In this document: positions 44,499 through 57,175 of the stretch, piece after piece
Numbering within the stretch: the first letter of the stretch is position 1
Layout of the letters: every line of letters starts with the position of its first letter
Source: Stomorhina lunata
Taxonomy: Eukaryota; Arthropoda; Insecta; Diptera; Rhiniidae
Assembly: GCA_933228675.1 (NCBI GenBank)
Contig: OW121740.1
Span: forward strand, 155,416,828-155,480,827
Reading direction: 5' to 3'
DNA length: 64,000 nt
Notes under the pieces: model-generated
What the model was told of the DNA's origin: nothing
The model's input: only the letters and a program-made list of their open reading frames with translations
Databases searched by the model: none
Position numbers and translations under genes: made by a program

Positions 44499-47400
44499 AC
44501 TAGAACTGAACTAGAACTGAACTAGAACTGAACTAGAACTGAACTAGAACTGAACTAGAACTGAACTAGAACTGAACTAGAACTAGAACTGAACTAGAAC
44601 TACTGAACTAGAACTAGAACTGAACTAGAACTGAACTAGAACTGAACTAGAACTGAACTAGAACTGAACTAGAACTGAACTAGAACTGAACTAGAACTGA
44701 ACTAGAACTGAACTAGAACTGAACTAGAACTGAACTAGAACTGAACTAGAACTGAACTAGAACTGAACTAGAACTGAACTAGAACTGAACTAGAACTGAA
44801 CTAGAACTGAACTAGAACTGAACTAGAACTGAACTAGAACTGAACTAGAACTGAACTAGAACTGAACTAGAACTGAACTAGAACTGAACTAGAACTGAAC
44901 TAGAACTGAACTAGAACTGAACTAGAACTGAACTAGAACTGAACTAGAACTGAACTAGAACTGAACTAGAACTGAACTAGAACTGAACTAGAACTGAACT
45001 AGAACTGAACTAGAACTGAACTAGAACTGAACTAGAACTGAACTAGAACTGAACTAGAACTGAACTAGAACTGAACTAGAACTGAACTAGAACTGAACTA
45101 GAACTGAACTAGAACTGAACTAGAACTGAACTAGAACTGAACTAGAACTGAACTAGAACTGAACTAGAACTGAACTAGAACTGAACTAGAACTGAACTAG
45201 AACTGAACTAGAACTGAACTAGAACTGAACTAGAACTGAACTAGAACTGAACTAGAACTGAACTAGAACTGAACTAGAACTGAACTAGAACTGAACTAGA
45301 ACTGAACTAGAACTGAACTAGAACTGAACTAGAACTGAACTAGAACTGAACTAGAACTGAACTAGAACTGAACTAGAACTGAACTAGAACTGAACTAGAA
45401 CTGAACTAGAACTGAACTAGAACTGAACTAGAACTGAACTAGAACTGAACTAGAACTGAACTAGAACTGAACTAGAACTGAACTAGAACTGAACTAGAAC
45501 TGAACTAGAACTGAACTAGAACTGAACTAGAACTGAACTAGAACTGAACTAGAACTGAACTAGAACTGAACTAGAACTGAACTAGAACTGAACTAGAACT
45601 GAACTAGAACTGAACTAGAACTGAACTAGAACTGAACTAGAACTGAACTAGAACTGAACTAGAACTGAACTAGAACTGAACTAGAACTGAACTAGAACTG
45701 AACTAGAACTGAACTAGAACTGAACTAGAACTGAACTAGAACTGAACTAGAACTGAACTAGAACTGAACTAGAACTGAACTAGAACTGAACTAGAACTGA
45801 ACTAGAACTGAACTAGAACTGAACTAGAACTGAACTAGAACTGAACTATAACTGAACTATAACTGAACTATAACTGAACTAGAACTGAACTAGAACTGAA
45901 CTAGAACTGAACTAGAACTGAACTAGAACTGAACTAGAACTGAACTAGAACTGAACTAGAACTGAACTAGAACTGAACTAGAACTGAACTAGAACTGAAC
46001 TAGAACTGAACTATAACTGAACTAGAACTGAACTAGAACTGAACTAGAACTGAACTAGAACTGAACTAGAACTGAACTAGAACTGAACTAGAACTGAACT
46101 AGAACTGAACTAGAACTGAACTAGAACTGAACTATAACTGAACTAGAACTGAACTAGAACTGAACTATAACTGAACTAGAACTGAACTAGAACTGAACTA
46201 GAACTGAACTAGAACTGAACTAGAACTGAACTAGAACTGAACTAGAACTGAACTAGAACTGAACTAGAACTGAACTAGAACTGAACTAGAACTGAACTAG
46301 AACTGAACTAAAACTGAACTAGAACTGAACTAGAACTGAACTAGAACTGAACTAGAACACTGAACTAGAACTGAACTAGAACTGAACTAGAACTGAACTA
46401 GAACTGAACTAGAACTGAACTAGAACTGAACTAGAACTGAACTAGAACTGAACTAGAACTGAACTAGAACTGAACTAGAACTGAACTAGAACTGAACTAG
46501 AACTGAACTAGAACTGAACTAGAACTGAACTAGAACTGAACTAGAACTGAACTAGAACTGAACTAGAACTGAACTAGAACTGAACTAGAACTGAACTAGA
46601 ACTGAACTAGAACTGAACTAGAACTGAACTAGAACTGAACTAGAACTGAACTAGAACTGAACTAGAACTGAACTAGAACTGAACTAGAACTGAACTAGAA
46701 CTGAACTAGAACTGAACTAGAACTGAACTAGAACTGAACTAGAACTGAACTAGAACTGAACTAGAACTGAACTAGAACTGAACTAGAACTGAACTAGAAC
46801 TGAACTAGAACTGAACTAGAACTGAACTAGAACTGAACTAGAACTGAACTAGAACTGAACTAGAACTGAACTAGAACTGAACTAGAACTGAACTAGAACT
46901 GAACTAGAACTGAACTAGAACTGAACTAGAACTGAACTAGAACTGAACTAGAACTGAACTAGAACTGAACTAGAACTGAACTAGAACTGAACTAGAACTG
47001 AACTAGAACTGAACTAGAACTGAACTAGAACTGAACTAGAACTGAACTAGAACTGAACTAGAACTGAACTAGAACTGAACTAGAACTGAACTAGAACTGA
47101 ACTAGAACTGAACTAGAACTGAACTAGAACTGAACTAGAACTGAACTAGAACTGAACTAGAACTGAACTAGAACTGAACTAGAACTGAACTAGAACTGAA
47201 CTAGAACTGAACTAGAACTGAACTAGAACTGAACTAGAACTGAACTAGAACTGAACTAGAACTGAACTAGAACTGAACTAGAACTGAACTAGAACTGAAC
47301 TAGAACTGAACTAGAACTGAACTAGAACTGAACTAGAACTGAACTAGAACTGAACTAGAACTGAACTAGAACTGAACTAGAACTGAACTAGAACTGAACT

Positions 47401-47900
47401 AGAACTGAACTAGAACTGAACTAGAACTGAACTAGAACTGAACTAGAACTGAACTAGAACTGAACTAGAACTGAACTAGAACTGAACTAGAACTGAACTA
47501 GAACTGAACTAGAACTGAACTAGAACTGAACTAGAACTGAACTAGAACTGAACTAGAACTGAACTAGAACTGAACTAGAACTGAACTAGAACTGAACTAG
47601 AACTGAACTAGAACTGAACTAGAACTGAACTAGAACTGAACTAGAACTGAACTAGAACTGAACTAGAACTGAACTAGAACTGAACTAGAACTGAACTAGA
47701 ACTGAACTATAACTGAACTATAACTGAACTAGAACTGAACTAGAACTGAACTAGAACTGAACTAGATCTGAACTAGAACTGAACTAGAACTGAACTAAAA
47801 CTGAACTAGAACTGAAGTAGAACTGAACTAGAACTGAACTAGAGCTGAACTAGAACTGAACTAGAACTGAACTAGAACTGAGCTTGAACTGAACTAGAAC
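44499..47900. repeat. 11-bp satellite CTGAACTAGAA, left arm
   Basis: About 3.4 kb of near-perfect CTGAACTAGAA, roughly 309 units. Variants are rare: CTATAACTGAA units (three in a row at about 45847-45880, single ones near 46013, 46131, 46165 and a pair near 47710), a 2-bp insertion near 46357, and decay only in the last ~150 bp. An 11-bp unit puts stops in every frame. The reverse complement forms the array at 49622-51735. Confidence 0.98.
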
Positions 47901-48124
47901 AAATTTTTTCATAAAAAATGTTTAGATACATTTAGAAACACTTAAGCTACATTTGTTTGTTTAATTATCTCCATAAATATTTAAACATTTTATTGTTCAT
48001 TTCGAATTGCCCAATTGTTTGTAAAATTTTTACAACCGAAAAAAGAAGTAAAAATTAAATGACTGAATGAATAACTTTTGCAATTTTGTGCATTTGACTA
48101 GAAAAACAAATAGATCTATAAATC
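47901..48124. other. spacer between 11-bp satellite and central foldback
   Basis: AT-rich, no recognised feature. Confidence 0.4.
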
Positions 48125-48829
48125 TTAACCCTAACCGTACTGATAACATTTTTATACGTAGACTCCTGATAAGGGTACCCGGGTACCCGTGAATACTAAT
48201 TTTTCAGTTACGATTAAAATATTCCGCGAAATATATTTAGACTAACTGCAGATGATAATTTGAATAGTTCTTTACAGAAAATGGAATTAACATTAAATGT
48301 TTACCAGAAGAATTCAGAAGATATAACAGCTTTGAAATTGTTACCTTTGCATGGCTATTATTCTGAAATCAAATCTCAAAACACATAAAGTGCATGATGG
48401 TTGCCAAAGGCCAATATGTAATACACACAACCAAATTATTGCTTCACGCTTAACAGAATTGTAATTTTCTGAAACTTATCTATTATAAAAGTGCAAAGTT
48501 AAGTTGTCAAATTATTAATTAAATGCACACATTTTAAACTAAAATAAAAAATAGAATCATATCCATTACTTTTTTATATATATAATGCCTTAATTTTCTT
48601 ACTGGTACCCGGGTACCCTTATCAGGAGGGTTAGGAATATTTGACTTTCAGTGAATCCACAGCCTAAGCCAAAAACTTTGGAAAGCTTAGAGAAACAAAA
48701 ATCTTTAGAAAATAAATAGTTTTAGGAACTTACAAAACCTCAACTTTGTATCATTTATCGTTAAAGAGATATTTGACTTTAAAGTTCGTTCGGGTACCCA
48801 GGTACCCGTGTCAGGAGTGTTAGGGTTAA
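48125..48829. mobile_element. foldback element with TTAA|CCCTAAC ends at the centre of the mirror
   Basis: TTAA|CCCTAAC at 48125 and GTTAGGG|TTAA ending at 48829 give an 11-bp perfect inverted pair including TTAA, the piggyBac superfamily target. CTCCTGATAAGGGTACCCGG (48166 on) is mirrored by GGTACCCGGGTACCCTTATC (48604 on). A third block GGGTACCCAGGTACCCGTGT lies just inside the right end (48792 on). Ends and subterminal blocks are thus repeated in opposite orientation. The interior (~400 bp) is AT-rich with no frame. It lies almost midway between the two 11-bp arrays. Confidence 0.65.
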
Positions 48830-49621
48830 TTAAAATAGTTTTTAGTAAAATAGACTATTAAACATACAAAAAAATAAGTAATTCAGAATTTTTAAAAAAT
48901 AATTAAAATTGGCTTTAATAAATTTAAAAATCAAAAAAATATAAATTCAAGGTTTTAATAAAACTTGTAATTTATGGTTAAACAAACTAAAGACACACAT
49001 AAAATTAGTATTAACTATAAAATCCACTAGATATTAGTTTTGTATATATATTTTTTTGTATTTAATATTCCAAAAAAAAATTTAGAAATCGTCATCAATT
49101 ATAAATAAACTGCAACACGCAATTCTGTCAGTTAGCAAATTTGCAAGAAATCGCCTACTAATCTGCAGTAAAAAAAATCAGAAAAAATTATCATATGAAT
49201 AGAATTAAATTGTTTTATTTTTTGCAGTGGAATTGGTATTATTTCAGTTGTTGTCATGTATTCATGTGTAAAAATAATTGTGTAAAATTGAAATGAAATG
49301 ATAAAAAAATACTTAAATATTTTACATGCTCCTGCTTTTAGATTTCAAACTTCCACTCACACAAACGCAAAGAGTTAGCATGTCAAATAAGACTAATTTA
49401 GTTGTCATTTAGTTTATTTAATTAACAAAAAAATATAAAAAAGACAACAAACAAAATGTTATGTTGCAGGTGGCAGTGTCACTTTTGTTGTTGCAAACTA
49501 ATGCAGTAGTTTTTTAATATTTTATTAGTTTGTTGTTATTGCTTATGGTGTGCCATACAACAACCACAAAAGTTTAAATTTGATATGACAACATGACAAA
49601 CCTTTTAAAGGTGAAGCTCAT
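48830..49621. other. spacer between central foldback and inverted 11-bp satellite
   Basis: AT-rich sequence with short GTTGTTG strings near 49485-49550. No coding frame or repeat recognised. Confidence 0.45.
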
Positions 49622-51735
49622 TTCTAGTTCAGTTCTAGTCCAGTTCTAGTTCAGTTCTAGTTCAGTTCTAGTTCAGTTCTAGTTCAGTTCTAGTTCAGTT
49701 CTAGTTCAGTTCTAGTTCAGTTCTAGTTCAGTTCTAGTTCAGTTCTAGTTCAGTTCTAGTTCAGTTCTAGTTCAGTTCTAGTTCAGTTCTAGTTCAGTTC
49801 TAGTTCAGTTCTAGTTCAGTTCTAGTTCAGTTCTAGTTCAGTTCTAGTTCAGTTCTAGTTCAGTTCTAGTTCAGTTCTAGTTCAGTTCTAGTTCAGTTCT
49901 AGTTCAGTTCTAGTTCAGTTCTAGTTCAGTTCTAGTTCAGTTCTAGTTCAGTTCTAGTTCAGTTCTAGTTCAGTTCTAGTTCAGTTCTAGTTCAGTTCTA
50001 GTTCAGTTCTAGTTCAGTTCTAGTTCAGTTCTAGTTCAGTTCTAGTTCAGTTCTAGTTCAGTTCTAGTTCAGTTCTAGTTCAGTTCTAGTTCAGTTCTAG
50101 TTCAGTTCTAGTTCAGTTCTAGTTCAGTTCTAGTTCAGTTCTAGTTCAGTTCTAGTTCAGTTCTAGTTCAGTTCTAGTTCAGTTCTAGTTCAGTTCTAGT
50201 TCAGTTCTAGTTCAGTTCTAGTTCAGTTCTAGTTCAGTTCTAGTTCAGTTCTAGTTCAGTTCTAGTTCAGTTCTAGTTCAGTTCTAGTTCAGTTCTAGTT
50301 CAGTTCTAGTTCAGTTCTAGTTCAGTTCTAGTTCAGTTCTAGTTCAGTTCTAGTTCAGTTCTAGTTCAGTTCTAGTTCAGTTCTAGTTCAGTTCTAGTTC
50401 AGTTCTAGTTCAGTTCTAGTTCAGTTCTAGTTCAGTTCTAGTTCAGTTCTAGTTCAGTTCTAGTTCAGTTCTAGTTCAGTTCTAGTTCAGTTCTAGTTCA
50501 GTTCTAGTTCAGTTCTAGTTCAGTTCTAGTTCAGTTCTAGTTCAGTTCTAGTTCAGTTCTAGTTCAGTTCTAGTTCAGTTCTAGTTCAGTTCTAGTTCAG
50601 TTCTAGTTCAGTTCTAGTTCAGTTCTAGTTCAGTTCTAGTTCAGTTCTAGTTCAGTTCTAGTTCAGTTCTAGTTCAGTTCTAGTTCAGTTCTAGTTCAGT
50701 TCTAGTTCAGTTCTAGTTCAGTTCTAGTTCAGTTCTAGTTCAGTTCTAGTTCAGTTCTAGTTCAGTTCTAGTTCAGTTCTAGTTCAGTTCTAGTTCAGTT
50801 CTAGTTCAGTTCTAGTTCAGTTCTAGTTCAGTTCTAGTTCAGTTCTAGTTCAGTTCTAGTTCAGTTCTAGTTCAGTTCTAGTTCAGTTCTAGTTCAGTTC
50901 TAGTTCAGTTCTAGTTCAGTTCTAGTTCAGTTCTAGTTCAGTTCTAGTTCAGTTCTAGTTCAGTTCTAGTTCAGTTCTAGTTCAGTTCTAGTTCAGTTCT
51001 AGTTCAGTTCTAGTTCAGTTCTAGTTCAGTTCTAGTTCAGTTCTAGTTCAGTTCTAGTTCAGTTCTAGTTCAGTTCTAGTTCAGTTCTAGTTCAGTTCTA
51101 GTTCAGTTCTAGTTCAGTTCTAGTTCAGTTCTAGTTCAGTTCTAGTTCAGTTCTAGTTCAGTTCTAGTTCAGTTCTAGTTCAGTTCTAGTTCAGTTCTAG
51201 TTCAGTTCTAGTTCAGTTCTAGTTCAGTTCTAGTTCAGTTCTAGTTCAGTTCTAGTTCAGTTCTAGTTCAGTTCTAGTTCAGTTCTAGTTCAGTTCTAGT
51301 TCAGTTCTAGTTCAGTTCTAGTTCAGTTCTAGTTCAGTTCTAGTTCAGTTCTAGTTCAGTTCTAGTTCAGTTCTAGTTCAGTTCTAGTTCAGTTCTAGTT
51401 CAGTTCTAGTTCAGTTCTAGTTCAGTTCTAGTTCAGTTCTAGTTCAGTTCTAGTTCAGTTCTAGTTCAGTTCTAGTTCAGTTCTAGTTCAGTTCTAGTTC
51501 AGTTCTAGTTCAGTTCTAGTTCAGTTCTAGTTCAGTTCTAGTTCAGTTCTAGTTCAGTTCTAGTTCAGTTCTAGTTCAGTTCTAGTTCAGTTCTAGTTCA
51601 GTTCTAGTTCAGTTCTAGTTCAGTTCTAGTTCTAGTTCAGTTCTAGTTCAGTTCTAGTTCAGTTCTAGTTCAGTTCTAGTTCAGTTCTAGTTCAGTTCTA
51701 GTTCAGTACTAGTTCAGTTCTAGTTCAGTTCTTGT
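49622..51735. repeat. 11-bp satellite TTCTAGTTCAG, right arm (inverted)
   Basis: About 2.1 kb (roughly 192 units) of TTCTAGTTCAG, the exact reverse complement of the 44.5-47.9 kb unit. Variation is even lower: a C at 49640 (TAGTCCAG), a shortened unit near 51630 and one GTACTAG near 51708. The 1.7-kb spacer makes the pair a potential hairpin with a stem of up to about 2.1 kb. Confidence 0.98.
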
Positions 51736-51764
51736 TATGAAGACTATTGTTTTTAGTTTTTAAA

Positions 51765-53220
51765 CTATCGAGTATCGAGTCAAGACTATAATTTATTGCG
51801 GTCGTAAAAATTGTTTGTAGTAATTAAGGCTATCGACCGTATTATTACAAAATTTTGATATAGGTCGAGACAATTGACTATAGTACTGAATATTATCTAT
51901 TAAAGTAATCGGCTCTGAGTTAAAATAATCAATACTATCGACTCTTAAAGATGAGGCTATCGCCTTCAATATTCGAGTTAATTGACTGTTACAGTCAAAA
52001 CTTTAAACTATAATAGTCAAGACAATTTTTATAGTAATCGAGACCATCGAATATAGTAGTCGAGACTATAGTTTATAGTTATAGAGACTATTGACGGTAA
52101 GTAGTAGTCGAGACTACTAACTATAGTAGTAAAGTCTATCGAATATAAAAGTAGAGACTATCGACTGCAAGCAGGTGGCAAAATTATCAACTACAGACTA
52201 AGAGTCAAGACCATTGACTATTGTTAATGACTATAGTAGTCAGGATAATCGACTATAGTAGTTAAGACCGTCGATAGTCAAGACAATCTACTATAGTATT
52301 CGTGACTATCGATTATAGTAGCCGAAACTATCGGCTATATTTGTTAAGATTTTCGACTATAATTGCCGATACAATCGACTAATACAGTCAAAGCATAAGA
52401 CTATTTTACTCGAAAAACTCTCGACTAGAGTATTCGAGACTCTTAACTTTAATATTCGGAATTCTCGACTATTATTGTCCAGTACCTCGACTACTATAGT
52501 CTAGTGTCTCAACTACTATAGTTGATTGTCTCGACAAATATAGTCATTGTTTCAACTACTATAGTCGAGAGTCTCGACTACCATAGTCGATTTTTTTTTT
52601 ACTATTATGGTCGAAAGAGTCCAATACAAAAGGCAAGAGACTCCAATACAATAATCGAGAGTCTCAATTACTGTAGTCGAGATTTTAAACTACTATAATA
52701 GGGATTCTCGACTTTTATACTAGATATTTTCGACTCCTTACAGGAGTAGTCGAGACTTCCGACTAGAGCAGTCAAAACTACAGACCAGAGTATAGACACT
52801 ATAGTCGGGAGTCTCGACTTTTATACTCGAGATTTTCGACTCCCTACAAGAGTTGTCGAGACTTCCGACTAGAGTAGTCAAAACTACAGACCAGAGTAAT
52901 CGAGACTATCGACTCAAATAGTCGAGATTCTGACTATAGTAGGCGGGACTTTCGACTATTGTATTTGAGACTTTCGACTATTGTATTCGAAACTCTGGGC
53001 TATAGACCTCGAGACTCTGTGCTATAGATGTCGAGACTAGACTATAGTTGAAGAGACTTTCGACTATAGTAGTATAGACTCTCAACTATAGTAGTCCAGA
53101 CTCTCGACTATAGTAGTCGTGACTCTCGACTATAGTAATCGAGACTCTCGAATATAGTAGTTGAGATTATCGACGACTAGTAGCAGTCGTTAAGACTATC
53201 GATTTTTGCATCTTAGTTGA
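51765..53220. repeat. degenerate 22-bp satellite, orientation 2 with a flipped patch
   Basis: Strongly diverged units such as GACTATAGTAGTCGAGAC and TCGACTATAGTAATCGAGAC. At about 52450-52720 the units read the other way (CTCGACTACTATAGTC), so a local inversion lies inside the block. It abuts the inverted 11-bp array with only about 30 bp between. Confidence 0.85.
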
Positions 53221-54662
53221 ATATAGTAGTCTTGCCTTTTATTGGAGTTTATTTTTGTTCATTTCTAATTATTTCTATTCAGATTTAAGTGCCTTGGTTA
53301 TGCCTTCTCTGGTCTCATTCATCATTATGTCTAGTAGATAAAAATTGAAATAAAAAAGAATTTAATACTCTTCCATGAGCAGGCAATTAGTTGTGGGCGT
53401 TTGTAATACATCCAATTTTGATTTCAATTTGAATTCAATAATAAAGTCTATTACACTCTACGCATTTCAATTATCATATCAAAATATAGCTGCTGTTAAC
53501 TTAAGCTAATAAAGTTTTAAAATGTAACATCATCAGTATTACTGGCGTCGTTGTATTTGGTGATGATGAGGACAATGATGAGTAACGCGACTTATTTATT
53601 TAAAACTGACTAGTTTTGTGCATAATTGGTGCATATTTGCTATGATATGACATAGTATGATATGATTAATATGATTTCACACTCTCATGAATTTGACCTT
53701 TCTTTATAGAAATTGTAAATCAATTGTTTTAGAAATCTCAGCTTTTATTATTTAGTGTCTATTTGCAATTTGTGGAGACTATCTAGTATTGGGTATTTTA
53801 TTGGTTTTAATGGTAATAAATCTGTATTTTATTAGTAATTAATTGTTAGACATTTAGGATAAAGATAAAAAAAAAATTTGTTACTAGATTTTATTTTACT
53901 AGAAAAATATCTTTAAATTTATTGCATTTTTTTAAGTTTTACTTTAATTTTGTGCTACCCATATTCATTTCAAAGCAAAGGCGTTTTTCTCGTATTATTT
54001 ATGTTGTATGAGGAGAGTATAAAAAATGAAAAATATTTATTATCCCCACTGTGATGGCATGATGTCATTTGAAAAATTTTAATAAGATAATTGATTACAA
54101 ATATAATTGGTTCTCTATATAAAACGAGTGGTATTGTGGGTTATCAAGTTATGTTGAAAAAAAAAAAATAATGGATGCATTAAGGTCCCTTGTTCATACT
54201 CCTAGGTATACTGCTTGTTTTAATGTGTTTTTTGCTAAATATTTTCAATAAAATAATCAAAATCGTATTATCCTGTCAAAAGTTATTCACATTAAGACAC
54301 CTTTTTGAAAACACAGAGATTAGATGATGTAGTAATCCTAAAATTCGTTAAGCATAAAAAGTAATACTTTTTTCTATTTTAAAAATTTTTTCAATATTCA
54401 TGTTTATTTGCTTATTTTACATATTAAAAATCTAGTGACAGCCAACACGCCAGGGTCATTAAGGTTAAAGTTGAATAATTTATTTTCTTAAAATATTTAC
54501 ATGACAAAAAAAATCACTTACATGTAAGATAATAACTATTTTATTTCAAATAATCTTCTTATAAAACGGTACGAAAAATATATTCTTAAAAATATGTGCT
54601 ACACTATTTCCGAAAGTAGTACAGAATTATGTTCCAAAATGTTTAAAAAACAAGTTCAATAT
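53221..54662. other. unique-looking AT-rich DNA between two 22-bp satellite blocks
   Basis: About 1.4 kb without repeat periodicity. GATGATGAGGACAATGATGA near 53562 is triplet-rich. No coding frame above noise. It separates the degenerate from the homogeneous block of the same satellite, so it is an insertion or a surviving piece of original sequence. Confidence 0.45.
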
Positions 54663-57175
54663 AACAGTCGAGACTATCGATCATACTACTCAAGAGAATC
54701 GACTATTGTAGTAGAGACTCTCAATTATAGTATTCGAGACTTTCGACTATAATAGTTGAGACTCACATCTATTGCAGTCAAGACACTTGAATATATTAGT
54801 CGAGACACTCGTCTATAGTAGCCGAGAGTCTTAACTAAAGTAGTCAAGATTTTTTACTATTGACTTAAGTATGTAGTAGAGACACTCGACTATAGTAGTC
54901 GAGACACTTTACTATAGAAGTCAAAACTCGCAACTATAGTAGTCGAGACTTTCAACTATTGTAGACTAGAACATTCGACTATTGTAGTCGATACACTCGA
55001 CTATATTTTTCGAAAAACTCGAATATACTACTCGAGATATTCGACTAGAGTAGTTGAGACTCTCGACTATAGTAGTCGAGACTCTCGAATATAGTAGTCG
55101 ATACTCTCGACTATAGTAATTGAGACTCTCGACAGCAGTAGTCGATACACTCGAATATAGTAGTGGAGATTCTCGACTACTATAGTCGACTATATTAGAC
55201 TATCGACTATTGTAGTCGAGATACTCGACTATAGTAGTCGAGACACTCGACCATAACAGTCGACACTCTCGACTATAATAGCTGAGACTTTCGACTATAG
55301 TAGTCGAGACTCTCGGTAATGGTAGTTGAGACTCTCGACTATAACAGCTGAGACTCTCGACTATAGTAGTCGAGACTCTCGACTATAGTAGTCGAGACTC
55401 TCGACTATATTAGTCGAGACTCTCGACTATAGTAGTCGAGACTCTCGACTATAGTAGTCGAGACTCTCGACTATAGTAGTCGAGACCCTCGACTATAGTA
55501 GTCGAGACTCTCGGTAATAGTAGTCGAGACTCTCGGTAATAGTAGTTGAGACTCTCGACTATATTAGTCGAGACTCTCGATTATAGTAGTCGAGACACTC
55601 GACTATAGTAATCAAGACTCTCGACTATAGTATTCAAGACTATCGACTATAGTAGTCAAGACTCTCGACTATAGTAATCAAGACACTCGACTATAGTAAT
55701 CAAGACTCTCGACTATAGTAGTCAAGACTCTCGACTATAGTTATCAAGACACTCGACTATAGTAGTCGAGACTCTCGACTATAGTAGTCAAGACTCTCGA
55801 CTATAGTAGTCGAGACTATCGACTATAGTAATCAAGACTCTCGACTATAGTAGTCAAGTATCTCGACTATAGTAGTCGAGATTCTCGACTATAGTAGTCG
55901 AGACTCTCGACTATAGTAGTCGAGACTCTCGACTATAGTAGTCGAGACTCTCGACTATAGTAGTCGAGACTCTCGACTATAGTAGTCGAGACTCTCGACT
56001 ATAGTAGTCGAGACTCTCGACTATAGTAGTCGAGACTCTCGACTATAGTAGTCGAGACTCTCGACTATAGTAGTCGAGACTCTCGACTATAGTAGTCGAG
56101 ACTCTCGACTATAGTAGTCGAGACTCTCGACTATAGTAGTCGAGACTCTCAACTATAGTAGTCGAGACCCTCGACTATAGTAGTTGAGACTCTCGACTAT
56201 AGTAGTCGAGACTCTCGACTATAGTAGTCGAGACCCTCGACTATAGTAGTTGAGACTCTCGACTATAGTAGTCGAGACTTTCGACTATAGTAGTCGAGAC
56301 TCTCAGTAATAGTAGTTGAGACTCTCGACTATAGTGGTCGAGACTCTCGACTATAGTGGTCGAGACTCTCAACTATAGTAGTCGAGACTCTCGACTATAG
56401 TGGTCGAGACTCTCAACTATAGTAGTCGAGACCCTCGACTATAGTAGTCGAGACTCTCAGTAAAAGTAGTTGAGACTCTCGACTATAGTAGTCGAGACTT
56501 TCGACTATAGTAGTCGAGACTCTCAGTAATAGTAGTTGAGACTCTCGACTATAGTGGTCGAGACTCTCGACTATAGTGGTCGAGACTCTCAACTATAGTA
56601 GTCGAGACTCTCGACTATAGTGGTCGAGACTCTCAACTATAGTAGTCGAGACCCTCGACTATAGTAGTCGAGACTCTCGACTATAGTAGTCGAGACTCTC
56701 AGTAAAAGTAGTTGAGACTCTCGACTATAGTAGTCGAGACTTTCGACTTCAGTAGTCGAGACTCTCAGTAATAGTAGTTGAGACTCTCGACTATAGTGGT
56801 CGAGACTCTCGACTATAGTGGTCGAGACTCTCAACTATAGTAGTCGAGACTCTCGACTATAGTGGTCGAGACTCTCAACTATAGTAGTCGAGACTCTCGA
56901 CTATAGTAGTCGAGACTCTCAACTACAGTAGTCGAGACTCTCGACTATAGTAGTCGAGACTCTCGACTATAGTAGTCGAGACTCTCGACTATAGTAGTCG
57001 AGACTCTTGACTATAGTAGTCGAGACTCTCGACTTTAGTAGTCGACACTCTCGACTATATTAGTCGAGACTCTCGACTATATTAGTCGAGACTTTCGACT
57101 ATATTAGTCGAGACTCTCGACTATTGTAGTCGAGACTATAGGCTATAGTAGCCGAGACTATAGGCTATAGTAAAG
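54663..57175. repeat. 22-bp satellite GACTCTCGACTATAGTAGTC-GA, orientation 2
   Basis: About 114 unit lengths of a 22-bp unit. The core at about 55860-56140 is essentially perfect, and both edges are degenerate (AATATAGTAG, TTGTAGTCGAG). From about 56150 variants recur in order (CTCAGTAATAGTAGTTGAG, TATAGTGGTCGAG, GACCCTCGAC), giving a higher-order period of 220-242 bp. Reverse complement of the 38.7-40.6 kb unit at about 20 of 22 positions. Confidence 0.96.

Noticed and set aside
48125..48829. TTAACCCTAACC as an interstitial telomere repeat
   Set aside because: Only one and a half units are present, placed symmetrically at both ends of a foldback; a TTAA target plus CCCT ends explains it better.
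44499..51735. Telomeric or subtelomeric repeat
   Set aside because: CTGAACTAGAA is not a telomere motif. Flies lack simple telomerase repeats, and the array occurs in both orientations internally.
56637..56834. 65-codon minus-strand frame with SRESQLLLLRVSTT-type repeats
   Set aside because: Product of the 22-bp satellite over three units (66 bp); no independent evidence of coding.
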